Positions 18,073-27,291 are shown, counted from the stretch's first letter. The stretch: 64,000 bases of DNA from Alphaproteobacteria bacterium (GCA_016869975.1 VGCZ01000005.1:88510-152509), one strand, 5' to 3'. Translations and numbers: made by a program. The notes: generated by a model from the sequence alone, not told the origin.

Positions 18073-19017
18073 ATGGCGCTCGACCCGACCATCCGTCTGC
18101 TGCTCGACGCGGCGATCGCCGCCGGCCGGCCGGCGCTGCACACGCTCTCGCCGGCCGACGCGCGCAAGATGATGCGCGACACCCGCGCGCCCATCCAGGG
18201 GCCGATCCTCGACACCGTGTCCCAGCAGGACCGCACCATCCCCGGTCCGGCCGGCCAGATCCCCGTGCGCATCTACCGCCCGAAGGCGGCGGCGACCGAC
18301 GCCAAGCTGCCGGTCCTCGTGTTCTTCCATGGCGGCGGCTGGGTAATCGGCGATATCGAGACTCACCACACCGTTTGCCAGCGCTTCGCGCAGGACGGCG
18401 ACCTGCTGGTGGTCTCGGTCGACTACCGCCTGGCGCCGGAGCATCGCTATCCCGCCGCGGTCGACGATTGCTGGGTGGCGACGCAGTGGGTAGCGGCCAA
18501 CGCCGCCTCGATCGGTGGTGATGCCGCGAAGCTGGCGGTCGGCGGCGACAGCGCCGGCGGCAATCTCGCGGCCATCATTGCGCTCATGGCGCGCGACGCC
18601 GGCGCGCCCAAGGTCGGCTATCAGTGCCTGATTTATCCTGCCGTCGACGCGCTGGCCAACACCGGCTCGATGGCGCGCAACGCCGAGGGCTACCTGCTGA
18701 CTACGGCGGCAATGACGTATTTCTACGACCACTACGCGCCGAACAAAGCCGACCGCTCGGACTGGCGCTGCTCGCCGTTGCGTGCGGCGACGCTTGCCGG
18801 TGTGGCGCCGGCGATGGTGATCACAGCGGGCTTTGATCCGCTGCGCGACGAGGGCGCCGACTACGCGCGCCGCCTGGCCGCCGATGGCGTGCGGGTCGAG
18901 TATGTCGAGTATGGCAGCCTGATCCACGGCTTCTTCGGCATGCCCGGCGTGCTGCCGCAGGCGCGTCGCGGCATCACGACGGCGGCGCAGGCCGTGCGCG
19001 AAGCGCTGGGCGGCTGA
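18073..19017 (+). CDS. Alpha/beta hydrolase, hormone-sensitive-lipase family (copy 1)
   Basis: 314-residue esterase. Oxyanion motif FFHGGGWVIGD (about residues 88-98), nucleophile GGDSAGGN (serine about 160), acid in DPLRDEGADYA and base in GSLIHGFFGM complete the triad. No signal peptide. These enzymes cleave short-chain acyl esters. A very similar gene follows one base after its stop, so the two form a tandem duplicated operon, possibly together with the MFS transporter downstream. Natural substrate not known. Confidence 0.9.
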   Translation: MALDPTIRLLLDAAIAAGRPALHTLSPADARKMMRDTRAPIQGPILDTVSQQDRTIPGPAGQIPVRIYRPKAAATDAKLPVLVFFHGGGWVIGDIETHHTVCQRFAQDGDLLVVSVDYRLAPEHRYPAAVDDCWVATQWVAANAASIGGDAAKLAVGGDSAGGNLAAIIALMARDAGAPKVGYQCLIYPAVDALANTGSMARNAEGYLLTTAAMTYFYDHYAPNKADRSDWRCSPLRAATLAGVAPAMVITAGFDPLRDEGADYARRLAADGVRVEYVEYGSLIHGFFGMPGVLPQARRGITTAAQAVREALGG

Positions 19018-19018
19018 G

Positions 19019-19972
19019 ATGGCGCTCGACCCCGAAGTCAAACGCCTGCTCGACATCGCCGCCAAGCTCAACCCGCCGGCCTGGGAAAGCGTTGGCGCGC
19101 CCGCCGCGCGCGAGATGTTCCTGAAGTCGCGCGGCGCGTCGGGTGGCAAGCGGCCTGACGGCGTGGTGTCGAGCGACCGCACGATTCCCGGCCCGGCCGG
19201 CCCGATCCCTGTGCGGCTATATCGTCCAGCGAACGCACCGGCCGACCAGGCCCTGCCGGCGCTGATCTACGTGCATGGCGGCGGCTGGGTGATCGGCGAC
19301 CTGGAAAGTCACGACGTCACGGCGGCGCGCCTCTGCGTCTTTGCCGGCGTCGCGGTGATGTCGGTCGACTATCGGCTGGCGCCGGAGCATCCGTTCCCCG
19401 CCGCCTACGATGACGTGGTGGCGTCGTTGCGCTGGTTGGTCGCCAACGGCGTGTCGGTCGGCATCGACGGCGCGCGCCTGGCGATCGGCGGCGACAGCGC
19501 CGGTGCCAACATCGCCGCCGCCGTGGCGATCCTGGCGCGCGACGAGGGCATCTCGGCGCTGCGTTTCCAGTTGCTGTCCTACCCGGTGACCGACGCGGTG
19601 ACGACGACCGAATCATATCAGCTCTTCGCCACCGGCTACGGGCTGACCTGCGCCAACATGCAGTGGTTCATCGACTGTTACCTGCCCAACGAGGCGGATC
19701 GCATGGACTGGCGCGCCGCGCCGCTGCACGCGCCGTCGCTGCGGGGCGTCTGCCCGGCCTTCGTCATCACCTGCGGCTACGATCCGCTGCGCGACGAGGG
19801 GCGTTCCTATGTCCACCGACTGAGCCGCGCCGGTGTGCGCGTCGATCATGTCGAGTTCGGCGGCATGAACCACGGCTTCCTCGGCAGCTACGCGCTCCTG
19901 CATACGGCGCGGCGCGCCATCGCGACCTCGGCGCTGGCGCTGCGCGAAGCGCTGGTCGAGCGGTCCGCCTGA
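19019..19972 (+). CDS. Alpha/beta hydrolase, hormone-sensitive-lipase family (copy 2)
   Basis: 317 residues with the same layout as the preceding paralogue: YVHGGGWVIGDLESH, GGDSAGANIAAA, DPLRDEGRSYVHRL and GGMNHGFLG. Both proteins start MALDPxxxxLLD and share most motif sequences, but the middle regions differ, indicating an old duplication with divergence rather than a recent copy. Same operon; the gap to the upstream stop is one base. Confidence 0.9.
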   Translation: MALDPEVKRLLDIAAKLNPPAWESVGAPAAREMFLKSRGASGGKRPDGVVSSDRTIPGPAGPIPVRLYRPANAPADQALPALIYVHGGGWVIGDLESHDVTAARLCVFAGVAVMSVDYRLAPEHPFPAAYDDVVASLRWLVANGVSVGIDGARLAIGGDSAGANIAAAVAILARDEGISALRFQLLSYPVTDAVTTTESYQLFATGYGLTCANMQWFIDCYLPNEADRMDWRAAPLHAPSLRGVCPAFVITCGYDPLRDEGRSYVHRLSRAGVRVDHVEFGGMNHGFLGSYALLHTARRAIATSALALREALVERSA

Positions 19973-20001
19973 GCGCGAGCCCATCCGCCCGCCCGGTGCC
20001 G

Positions 20002-21090
20002 ATGGCGGTGCCGGCGCTGGTCATCGCCCTGGCGCAGATGGGCGATTCGCTGATCTACGCCGTGCTGCCGCTCTACGCCGACGCCTTCGGCGTCTCGCTA
20101 TTCGTGGTCGGCATCCTGCTGTCGCTCAATCGCTGGGTCAGGCTGCTGGCGAACTCCATCGTCGCGCATTTTACCCAGCGTATCGGTGTACGGCCGATGA
20201 TGATCGTCGCGGCCACCACGGCGACGCTGTCGACTCTCGCCTATGCCATCGCCACGCACGAGGCGGTGCTGATGGGCGCGCGCATGCTGTGGGGCGTGTC
20301 CTTCGCCGCGCTCAATCTCGCGGTGCTGGCCTACGCCGTCTCCGACCGCGCCAACGCGGGCAAGCGCGTCGCGGTCAATCGCACCACGCTCGGGCTGTTC
20401 CAGGTGATCTCGCTGGCCGGCGGCACGGCGCTGGTCGCCTTCGTCGGCCCGCGCGACGTGTTCCTGGTCATCGCGGCCTTCGGCCTCTTGGCGATGCTGC
20501 TGTCGCTGTGGCTGCCTGCGCTCGATATCGACGACGGCAAGGCGGCGGGCTTCACCTTGCCCAAGCCAGGACGGCTCGACCTCTGGGGCTTCGCGCTCGG
20601 CCTGATCATCGACGGCGTCTTCATCTTCACCCTGGCCCTGCTCATGAAGGACACCAAGCTGCCCGTAGCGCCGGTGGTCGCGACGGGTCTGCTGCTGGCG
20701 CTGCGCTGGGGCATGGAAGTCGTAACCGCGCCGATCGGCGGCGTGCTGGCCGACCGCTTCGGTGCCCGGCCGCTGGCGATCATCGGAGGCCTTGCCCTGA
20801 TCGGCGGGCTGGCGTTGATCGCGTTGGATCACGATCTGGCCGGCAGCATCCTTGTGGTCACGATGCGCGGCCTGTTCAACACATTGGTGCCGGTCATGGT
20901 GGCGGAGCGCGCCAAGACCGGGCTACTCGCGTCACAAGCGACCTACTCGACCTGGCGCGACCTTGGCGCGGCGGTCGGGCCTCTGGTCGCCGGCGCGATA
21001 TTCGCGGCCGTGCCGCAAGGCCCACTCTACGGTACCTGCGCCGCGCTGATGGCGTTCGGCCTATGGTGGTGCGTCGCGCGTACCCGTTAG
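20002..21090 (+). CDS. Major facilitator superfamily transporter
   Basis: 362 residues with about eleven or twelve hydrophobic helices. Loop 2-3 motif is degenerate (AHFTQRIGVRPMMIVAA) and the equivalent in the second half is LADRFGARPLAIIGG. Start at ATG 20002 (an in-frame GTG is at 19996); the frame is open further upstream but that part is out-of-frame esterase sequence. It follows the tandem esterases by 29 bases, which suggests import of an ester or export of its product; the substrate is unknown. Confidence 0.85.
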   Translation: MAVPALVIALAQMGDSLIYAVLPLYADAFGVSLFVVGILLSLNRWVRLLANSIVAHFTQRIGVRPMMIVAATTATLSTLAYAIATHEAVLMGARMLWGVSFAALNLAVLAYAVSDRANAGKRVAVNRTTLGLFQVISLAGGTALVAFVGPRDVFLVIAAFGLLAMLLSLWLPALDIDDGKAAGFTLPKPGRLDLWGFALGLIIDGVFIFTLALLMKDTKLPVAPVVATGLLLALRWGMEVVTAPIGGVLADRFGARPLAIIGGLALIGGLALIALDHDLAGSILVVTMRGLFNTLVPVMVAERAKTGLLASQATYSTWRDLGAAVGPLVAGAIFAAVPQGPLYGTCAALMAFGLWWCVARTR

Positions 21091-21112
21091 GGCTCTACGC
21101 TTCCCGTCTTGT

Positions 21113-21142
21113 CTCCCTCTCCCCGCACGCGGGGAGAGGGAG
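21113..21142. repeat. Palindromic hairpin between MFS gene and trpS
   Basis: CTCCCTCTCCCCGC (21113-21126) and its perfect complement GCGGGGAGAGGGAG (21129-21142). Convergent junction. Member of the CTCCCCGC hairpin family; may act as a bidirectional terminator although no T-run follows. Confidence 0.65.
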
Positions 21143-21153
21143 GAAAACGTCAG

Positions 21154-22221
21154 TTACGGCTTCAGGAATCCCACCGTTCGGTAGACCTCGGCGAGGATCG
21201 GCTCGGCGATGGCGCGGGCACGCTCGCCGCCGTTGCGGAGCACCGAATCGACGTAAGCGGGATCCTTCATCAGCCGCTGCATCTCCGCGCCGATCGGCCC
21301 CAGCTTGGCGACCGCGACCTCGGTCAGCGCATTCTTGAAGGCGCTGAATTGCTGGCCGGCGAAGCTGGCGACGATGTCGGCCCGCTCGGCATCGATCAGG
21401 GCTGCGTAGATGTCGAGCAGATTGGCGGCCTCGGGTCGCTTCTCGGCCTCGGCCTCGCTGTCGGGCATCGGCAGCGGATCAGTCTTCGCCTTGCGGATCT
21501 TCTGCGCGATCGTGTCGGAATCGTCCGTGAGGTTGATGCGGGAGTAATCCGACGGGTCGGACTTGCTCATCTTCTTGGTGCCGTCGCGCAGGCTCATCAC
21601 CCGCGTCGCCGCGCCCTGGATCAGGGGCTCGGTGATCGGGAAGAAATCCGGCACGGCGAAATCGTTGTTGAATTTGATGGCGATGTCGCGCGTCAGCTCG
21701 AGATGCTGCTTCTGGTCCTCGCCGACCGGCACGTGCGTGGCCTTGTAGGCGAGGATGTCGGCGGCCATCAGCGAGGGATAGGCGAACAGGCCCAGCGAGA
21801 CGTTCTCGCGATCCTTGCCAGCCTTCTCTTTGAACTGCGTCATGCGGCTCATCCAGCCCATGCGCGCCACGCAGTTGAACACCCAGGCGAGCTGGGCGTG
21901 CGCCGGTACCAGCGACTGGTTGAAGATGATGTGCGTCTTGGCGTCGATGCCGGCGGCGAGGAATGCCGCGGTGATCTCGCGCGTCTGGTTGGTCAGCTCC
22001 TTGGGGTCCTGCCAGACCGTGATGGCGTGCTGGTCGACGACGCAGAAGATGCAGTCGTAGCTAGACTGGAAGCGCACGAAATTGCGGATCGCGCCGAGAT
22101 AGTTGCCGAGGTGCAGGTTGCCGGTGGGCTGCACGCCCGAGAAGATGCGACCGGCCAAGCCACGGGCGTTGTACTGGGCCAGATGCGGATTGGCGGCGTT
22201 CGCCGCAACGGCGTCGGGCAT
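21154..22221 (-). CDS. trpS: Tryptophanyl-tRNA synthetase
   Basis: 355-residue class I synthetase. HIGH-type motif HLGN in [20 protein letters not shown] and KMSKS motif in [15 protein letters not shown] are intact. Preceded by a GGGAG about nine bases before ATG 22221; an upstream in-frame ATG at 22239 would add six residues. Single gene, convergent with the MFS gene. In many alphaproteobacteria trpS lies near usp and nfuA; here it is about 10 kb away. Confidence 0.95.
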   Translation of the reverse strand: MPDAVAANAANPHLAQYNARGLAGRIFSGVQPTGNLHLGNYLGAIRNFVRFQSSYDCIFCVVDQHAITVWQDPKELTNQTREITAAFLAAGIDAKTHIIFNQSLVPAHAQLAWVFNCVARMGWMSRMTQFKEKAGKDRENVSLGLFAYPSLMAADILAYKATHVPVGEDQKQHLELTRDIAIKFNNDFAVPDFFPITEPLIQGAATRVMSLRDGTKKMSKSDPSDYSRINLTDDSDTIAQKIRKAKTDPLPMPDSEAEAEKRPEAANLLDIYAALIDAERADIVASFAGQQFSAFKNALTEVAVAKLGPIGAEMQRLMKDPAYVDSVLRNGGERARAIAEPILAEVYRTVGFLKP

Positions 22222-22239
22222 GGATGTGGACTCCCGCAT

Positions 22240-22479
22240 ATCTGTGGGTGGGCCGCCGGAGCGACCCGCACCGCGCCGTGGAAGGCGTCGGCGGGCGGGG
22301 TTATAGCAGAACGGCGGTGGCTGCCAATCGGGACAGGGCTATCGCCCATCGATCGCCAGTGTCTTCCTTCTCCCCGCGAAGGCGGGGAGAAGGAAAAACA
22401 TCCATACGCGATGGCCCTACCCTTCGGGGAAAGGTAGATCAATATCCAGATGGGATAGCCCTGCCAATTGGGGGACTCG
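22240..22479. other. Intergenic region (240 bases) with palindromic element
   Basis: Divergent gap between trpS and the SPFH gene. It holds the second 84-bp palindromic element (22335-22418) and, near 22453-22464, a further copy of the outer-arm sequence (gggatagccctg). Purine-rich gggggac lies just before the SPFH start. No riboswitch or small gene seen. Confidence 0.5.
22335..22418. repeat. 84-bp nested palindromic element, copy 2
   Basis: Left outer arm agggctatcgc (22335-22345) and right outer arm gcgatggccct (22408-22418) are inverted complements with one mismatch. The core is a perfect 14-bp hairpin, TTCCTTCTCCCCGC (22364-22377), loop GAAG, GCGGGGAGAAGGAA (22382-22395). Identical length and arm sequence to copy 1. 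Confidence 0.7.
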
Positions 22480-23502
22480 ATGTTCGGAATCCGGTATCTC
22501 AAGAGCGATCCGACCCAGCACGTCCTGCAGATGCGCGACGGCCAGGTGGTGCGCGACGGTCTGGGCCTGTCGTTCTTCTACTACGCGCCGAGTAGCTCGA
22601 TCGTGCTGGTGCCGACCGCCAGCGCCGATGATCCGTTCATGGTCGAGGAGACCACGGCCGACTTCCAGACCATCTCGGTGCAGGGCCAGGTGTCCTACCG
22701 CGTCAGCGATCCCAAGCGCCTGGCGCAGATGATGAACTATAGCCTCGACGCGCGCGGCCAGTATGCCTCGGAGGACCCGCGCAAGCTGGGGCAGCGCGTG
22801 CTCGATCAGGTCCAGGTGCTGATGCGCTCGCGCATCCAGGCGCTACGGCTCGACGAGGCACTGTCGGGCGGCGACCGCCTGGGACAGGGCGTTGCCGAGG
22901 CGCTGGCGGCCAGCGCCGTCACCGCGGCGCTCGGCCTGACGGTGCTCGGGCTGTCCGTGCTGGCGGTGAAGCCCAAGCCCGAGACGGCCCGCGCGCTGGA
23001 GGCGGAGGCGCGCGAGGCTCTGCTGCGGCGTGCCGACGACGCGACTTATGCGAGACGCAACGCCGCCGTCGAGCAGGAGCGCAAGATCAAGGAGAACGAG
23101 CTCAATACCGAGATCGCCGTCGAGAACAAGCGCCGCCAGGTACGCGAGGCGCAGATGGACGCCGAGCGCTCGGTGCGCGCCAAGCAGCAGGAGATGGAAG
23201 CCGAGGCGATGGAAGGCAAGATCACCCTGGAGGAGCGTAATCGCGCGCTGGTCGCGCTGGCGGCCGAGAACGCGCGCGCCCAGGCCGACGCCAAGGCCTA
23301 TGGCGTGGCGGCAGCGATGAAGGCCTTTGCCGGTGTCGAGCCGGCCGTGATCCAGGCGCTGTCGACAACCGGCATGCAGCCCGACCAGCTCGTGGCGCTG
23401 GCCTTCCGCTCGCTGGCCGAGAACGCCGGCAAGATCGGCGAGCTCAACATGTCGCCCGAGCTGCTGCGCGAGCTGATCAAACGCGACAACAAGAAGGGCT
23501 GA
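22480..23502 (+). CDS. SPFH/Band 7 domain protein
   Basis: 340 residues. N-terminal SPFH-like domain (about 1-140) with strands such as QTISVQGQVSYRVSDPKRLAQMMNY, then a moderately hydrophobic stretch (about 140-165), a long charged coiled coil (about 170-275, rich in A, E, K, R) and a helical tail. Unlike flotillins or HflK/C it has no N-terminal transmembrane anchor. First gene of a tight plus-strand cluster (eight bases to the NAD-kinase-like gene). It probably forms membrane-associated oligomers; the physiological role is not known. A TTG at 22468 is an alternative start. Confidence 0.8.
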   Translation: MFGIRYLKSDPTQHVLQMRDGQVVRDGLGLSFFYYAPSSSIVLVPTASADDPFMVEETTADFQTISVQGQVSYRVSDPKRLAQMMNYSLDARGQYASEDPRKLGQRVLDQVQVLMRSRIQALRLDEALSGGDRLGQGVAEALAASAVTAALGLTVLGLSVLAVKPKPETARALEAEAREALLRRADDATYARRNAAVEQERKIKENELNTEIAVENKRRQVREAQMDAERSVRAKQQEMEAEAMEGKITLEERNRALVALAAENARAQADAKAYGVAAAMKAFAGVEPAVIQALSTTGMQPDQLVALAFRSLAENAGKIGELNMSPELLRELIKRDNKKG

Positions 23503-23510
23503 GCGCCAAT

Positions 23511-24449
23511 ATGGCGCGGCTGACGGAGCGGCGGCTGGTCATCGTCGTGCGGCCGACGCGGCTCGACGAGCTGCTGGCGCGCTTCAACACCCGCGAGCAG
23601 GCGCGCTTCTACGTCGAGAGCCTGGGCGGCGACTTCGCCGACTATGTCGCCGAGCACGCGCATTACGAGGCGGCTTTGACGCGCACGGAGCGGGCGCTGG
23701 AGGAGATCGGCCGCGTGCATCGGCTCAAGCGCGCGCATGTGCCGAGCTATCTGTTCGGGCCCGACGACGTGGTAATCGCGCTCGGCCAGGACGGCCTGGT
23801 GGCCAATACGCTGAAGTATCTCGATGGTCAGGCCATCGTCGGCGTCAATCCCGACCCGGCGCGTTGGGACGGCGTGCTGCTGCCGTTCGCACCCGACGAT
23901 GTCGGCAATGCGGTGCGTGAGCACGTCGCCGGCGCGCGCGGTCTGCACGAGGTGGTGATGGCGCGCGCCCGGCTGAACGACGGGCAGGAGCTCTACGCGG
24001 TCAACGACCTGTTCATCGGCCCGCGCAGTCACGTCTCGGCGCGCTACACCATCGCCATCGCCGGTCGCGAGGAACGCCAGTCGTCGAGCGGAATCATCGT
24101 GTCGACCGGCCTGGGCTCGACCGGCTGGCTGCGCAGCCTCTACGCCGGCTGGGCCGGCATGAGCGCCGGGCTCGCGGGCACGAAGCCCAGCCTGCCCGGC
24201 GACGGGCGGTTCGACTGGAACACGCCGGAGCTGCGCTTCTGCGTGCGCGAGCCATATCCGAGCAAGTGGACGGGGGCCGAGCTGGTCTATGGCGTAGTCG
24301 ATGGACGGCATCCGCTGCGCATCGCCTCGCTGATGCCCGAGAATGGCGTGATCTTCAGCGATGGCATCGAGGCGGATTGCCTGGCGTTCAACAGCGGCGC
24401 CGTGGCGACCATCGCTGTCGCCGATCGGCGCGGCCTGCTGGTGGTCTGA
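23511..24449 (+). CDS. NAD-kinase-fold protein
   Basis: 312 residues with the two hallmarks of ATP-NAD/diacylglycerol kinase fold in altered form: GQDG at 92-95 in place of GGDG, and STGLGSTGW at 198-206 in place of STPTGSTAY. The NE motif is ND (165-166). The catalytic aspartate (D94) is kept, so kinase activity on NAD or another diol is possible but not assured. This is not the housekeeping NadK in length or motif. It follows the SPFH gene by eight bases and precedes an M14-type deacylase by 23. Confidence 0.75.
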   Translation: MARLTERRLVIVVRPTRLDELLARFNTREQARFYVESLGGDFADYVAEHAHYEAALTRTERALEEIGRVHRLKRAHVPSYLFGPDDVVIALGQDGLVANTLKYLDGQAIVGVNPDPARWDGVLLPFAPDDVGNAVREHVAGARGLHEVVMARARLNDGQELYAVNDLFIGPRSHVSARYTIAIAGREERQSSSGIIVSTGLGSTGWLRSLYAGWAGMSAGLAGTKPSLPGDGRFDWNTPELRFCVREPYPSKWTGAELVYGVVDGRHPLRIASLMPENGVIFSDGIEADCLAFNSGAVATIAVADRRGLLVV

Positions 24450-24472
24450 GCCGTCGCCCGCTATATCGGGGC

Positions 24473-25438
24473 ATGGCCGACGAAGAGCATCATCCCATCG
24501 AGTTCGATTTCCCCGACATCTCCCGTTGGCGCCAGTCGGCCAGCGGCGCGGAGTACGTGCACGTGCTCGACAGCGGCGAGCCTGGGCCGGTGGTGATGGT
24601 CAACGCGCTGACCCACGGCAACGAGGTGTCCGGCGCCATCGTCGTCGACGCGCTGCTGTCAGCGGGCCTGAAGCCCAGGCGCGGCGCGCTGATCCTGAGC
24701 TTCGCCAACGTCGCGGCCTATCAGACCTTCAAGATCGAGACGCCGTTCAAGTCGCGGATGCTCGACGAGGATTTCAACCGCGTCTGGGGCCGCATCGACA
24801 TGCCGCACAACGGCGAGGCGGAAACCCGGGAGATGACGCGCGCGCGGGTGCTGCTGCCCTTTGTGCGGCGTGCCGATCTACTGCTCGACCTGCATTCCAT
24901 GCACGACGATTGCGTGCCGCTGATGCTGTGTGGGCCGCTCGACAAGGGAGTCGCGCTGGCGAAGCAGGTTGGCACGCCGATCGATGTGGTGCGCGATCGT
25001 GGTCACGCCGCCGGGCGGCGCATGCGCGACTATGGCGGCTTCGGCGACGCCGACAGCCCGAAGAACGCGCTGCTGATCGAAACCGGCCAGCATTGGCGCG
25101 CGTCGTCGGTGGTTGTGGCCAAGGACGTGACGGCGCGGTTCCTCGATTTGAGCGGCGTCGTCGAGGCGGGCGATCTTCCCGTGGGTTGGCGGCAGCCCGA
25201 TCCGCCGGCGCAGCGCGTCGTGCAGGTGACGCAGGCGGTGGCGACCAAGCGCGGCGACTTCAAGTTCGTGCGCCGCATGCACGGGCAGGAGGTCATCGCC
25301 GCGGCCGGCACCTTGCTGGGCCATGACGAGGGTGAGCCGGTGCACACGCCCTACGATGATTGCGTGCTGGTCATGCCGGCCAACCATCGGGTGCGGCCGG
25401 GCGTGACCATCGTGCGGCTGGGCCGCATCGTGGGATAG
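24473..25438 (+). CDS. Succinylglutamate desuccinylase/aspartoacylase family metallohydrolase
   Basis: 321-residue M14-type zinc hydrolase. Zinc ligands H48 and E51 (THGNEV) and H141 (LDLHSMHDD), the DFNR motif near 100-103, and a downstream LLIETGQHW with the general-base glutamate are all present. A C-terminal beta domain follows as in AstE/ASPA relatives. It should cleave an N-acyl amino acid or similar amide. Start ATG 24473 after NAD-kinase-like stop; the frame remains open upstream in antisense-like sequence. Probably co-transcribed with its neighbours. Confidence 0.85.
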   Translation: MADEEHHPIEFDFPDISRWRQSASGAEYVHVLDSGEPGPVVMVNALTHGNEVSGAIVVDALLSAGLKPRRGALILSFANVAAYQTFKIETPFKSRMLDEDFNRVWGRIDMPHNGEAETREMTRARVLLPFVRRADLLLDLHSMHDDCVPLMLCGPLDKGVALAKQVGTPIDVVRDRGHAAGRRMRDYGGFGDADSPKNALLIETGQHWRASSVVVAKDVTARFLDLSGVVEAGDLPVGWRQPDPPAQRVVQVTQAVATKRGDFKFVRRMHGQEVIAAAGTLLGHDEGEPVHTPYDDCVLVMPANHRVRPGVTIVRLGRIVG

Positions 25439-25448
25439 GACGCGGCCC

Positions 25449-25994
25449 GTGCCCCGTCTGTTCGTCGCCCTGCCGATTCCCGAGGACGTCGCCGACCGGT
25501 TGAGCGCGCTGCAAGGCGGTGTGCCCGACGCCAACTGGGTGCCGTCGGAGAATTTCCACATCACGCTCGCATTCTTGGGCGAGGTTGATGGCGGCATGAC
25601 CGAGGACATCCACGAGGCGCTGGTGACCATCGACGGGCCGATCCTCGATATCGCGCTGTCGGGCGTCGACCATTTCGTCGATGGCCAGCAGCCTCGGGCG
25701 CTCTATGCCGGCGTCGTTCAGGAGGATCGGCTGACCCGCCTGCGCGAGAAGGTCGTGCGCGTGCTGCGCGGCGAGGGCGCCAGGATCGAGCGCGGCAAGT
25801 TCCGGCCGCATGTGACCCTGGCGCATTTCAACCGCCGCGCCGAGATCGGCCATCACCTGGCGCAGTTCGTCGCCTCGCACAGCCTGTTCCGCGCCGGCCC
25901 CTTCGAGGTCGACCGTTTCGCCCTTTACTCCAGCACCCTGCGCCCCGACGGCTCCGTCTACGAGATCGAGGCAGAGTATCCGCTCGGTTACTGA
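25449..25994 (+). CDS. thpR: RNA 2',3'-cyclic phosphodiesterase ThpR
   Basis: 181-residue 2H phosphoesterase. The two HxTx motifs are HITL (H37) and HVTL (H121), at the correct spacing. GTG start ten bases after the deacylase stop, so it closes the SPFH cluster. The family hydrolyses 2',3'-cyclic phosphates of RNA and was once called 2'-5' RNA ligase. Its stop overlaps the convergent kinase gene by seven bases. Confidence 0.92.
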   Translation: MPRLFVALPIPEDVADRLSALQGGVPDANWVPSENFHITLAFLGEVDGGMTEDIHEALVTIDGPILDIALSGVDHFVDGQQPRALYAGVVQEDRLTRLREKVVRVLRGEGARIERGKFRPHVTLAHFNRRAEIGHHLAQFVASHSLFRAGPFEVDRFALYSSTLRPDGSVYEIEAEYPLGY

Positions 25995-26815
25995 CTTTCG
26001 AATAGAGACACGATCACTTCGATGCGCTCACCGACCAGCGGCTCCCGTACCAGCAACGGATAGAGCTGGTACAGCGCGCACCGCGTCTCCGCGAAGCCGG
26101 GCGGCGGCGGCGCGATGTCGAGATAATGTCGCAAGAATCCGGGTCGAAACCCGCCAAGAAGCTGGCTGGAGGCGAGCTCGATCTCGGGATGGCCGTATGC
26201 GATCGCCGGGTCGATCAGCGCCACGGCCTTGCCGCCGCGGCAGAGCACGTTGGCGATCCGGAGGTCGCCGTGCAGCAGCGCCGGTCGCGGCGGCTCGTGC
26301 AGCCAGTCGCGTAGGCGCTCGCCCAGGCGCCACAGGCGTTCGTTCAGGTCGGGGGAGATGTGGCCGCGCCGCATGGCCAGCCAGGCGGCGACGTCGAGGC
26401 GCTTCCAGCGGAAGAAGTCGATCCAGCTGGCGAAGCGCTCGTTGATCTGCGGCAGGTCGCCGATCATGACGTCGTAGCCGTGGCCGTATTCCGGGGCGGT
26501 GTTGGCGTGCAGCGCGGCCAAGGTCTCGGCCAGCACGCGAGCGCCGCCGTCGCTCAACCCGGCGCCGTCGGTCTCGACGTGGTCCATGACGATGAGCCGG
26601 TCGTCGCCGTAATGGACCCGCGGCACAGGCGCGCCGGCGGCGGCGAGGTCGGCCAGCATGCGGCTCTCGCTGGCGAGGTGCGAAGGTGCCGCCTTGGCGA
26701 TCAGGATCTCGCGGCCGACATTGAGCCGCCAGACCCTGGCGCCAATTCGGTCGAGGCGCTCGGGCCGGCGGCCCAGCGCCGCCTCGATGCGGTCGGCGAG
26801 AGACTCCGCGTTCAC
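25988..26815 (-). CDS. Fructosamine kinase / aminoglycoside phosphotransferase family protein
   Basis: 275 residues. Kinase-like fold with the catalytic block LLHGDLRIANVLCRGGKAVALIDPAIAYGHPEIELA, as in fructosamine-3-kinase-like bacterial proteins, which repair glycated amines. GTG start overlaps the stop of the LMW phosphatase gene (GTGA), a coupling frequently seen between deglycating kinases and low-molecular-weight phosphatases. Cytosolic. The exact phosphoryl acceptor is not determined. Confidence 0.85.
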   Translation of the reverse strand: MNAESLADRIEAALGRRPERLDRIGARVWRLNVGREILIAKAAPSHLASESRMLADLAAAGAPVPRVHYGDDRLIVMDHVETDGAGLSDGGARVLAETLAALHANTAPEYGHGYDVMIGDLPQINERFASWIDFFRWKRLDVAAWLAMRRGHISPDLNERLWRLGERLRDWLHEPPRPALLHGDLRIANVLCRGGKAVALIDPAIAYGHPEIELASSQLLGGFRPGFLRHYLDIAPPPPGFAETRCALYQLYPLLVREPLVGERIEVIVSLFESQ

Positions 26816-27291
26816 GCCGTCAGCGAGCTGGCGCGCAACTGCTCGAACAGGGCGGCGCAGCCGGCCTCGATGATATCCAGCGCGCGCTCATAGTCGGCCG
26901 CGTCGCCCATCCAGGGGTCAGCGACCTCGCGCAGGCCCAGATGCGGGGCGGTGTCGAGGAACAGGCGCGGCTTGCCGGTCAGGCCCTTAGGCGCCAGCTT
27001 GCGTAGCGCGGCCAGATGCGTGCGGTCCATGCCCAGCACATGGTCGAAGGCGACGATGTCCTCGACGGTCACCGGCCGCGCGCGCAGCGCGGTGAGATCG
27101 TAGCCGCGCTTCTTGGCGATGGCGATCGCCGGGCCACTGGGCGGCTCGCCGGCATGGCCGTCATAGGTACCGGCCGAATCGATGCGGAAGGCGCCGCCCA
27201 TGCCCTCGCGCTCGACCATGGCGCGCAACACGCCCTCCGCCGTTGGCGAGCGGCAGATATTGCCGGTACAGACGAACAATACGCCGATCAT
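26812..27291 (-). CDS. Low-molecular-weight protein-tyrosine-phosphatase
   Basis: 159 residues. The phosphate-binding loop VCTGNICRSP (C(X)5R) is at the N terminus and the general acid aspartate is in VADPWMG. The family-typical VLGMDRTHL is also present. Start chosen at ATG 27291, where the conserved MIGVLFVCTGN begins. It is upstream of and overlaps the fructosamine-kinase-like gene, which suggests a joint role in removing sugar-phosphate adducts. Divergent from the sirtuin gene. Confidence 0.93.
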   Translation of the reverse strand: MIGVLFVCTGNICRSPTAEGVLRAMVEREGMGGAFRIDSAGTYDGHAGEPPSGPAIAIAKKRGYDLTALRARPVTVEDIVAFDHVLGMDRTHLAALRKLAPKGLTGKPRLFLDTAPHLGLREVADPWMGDAADYERALDIIEAGCAALFEQLRASSLTA

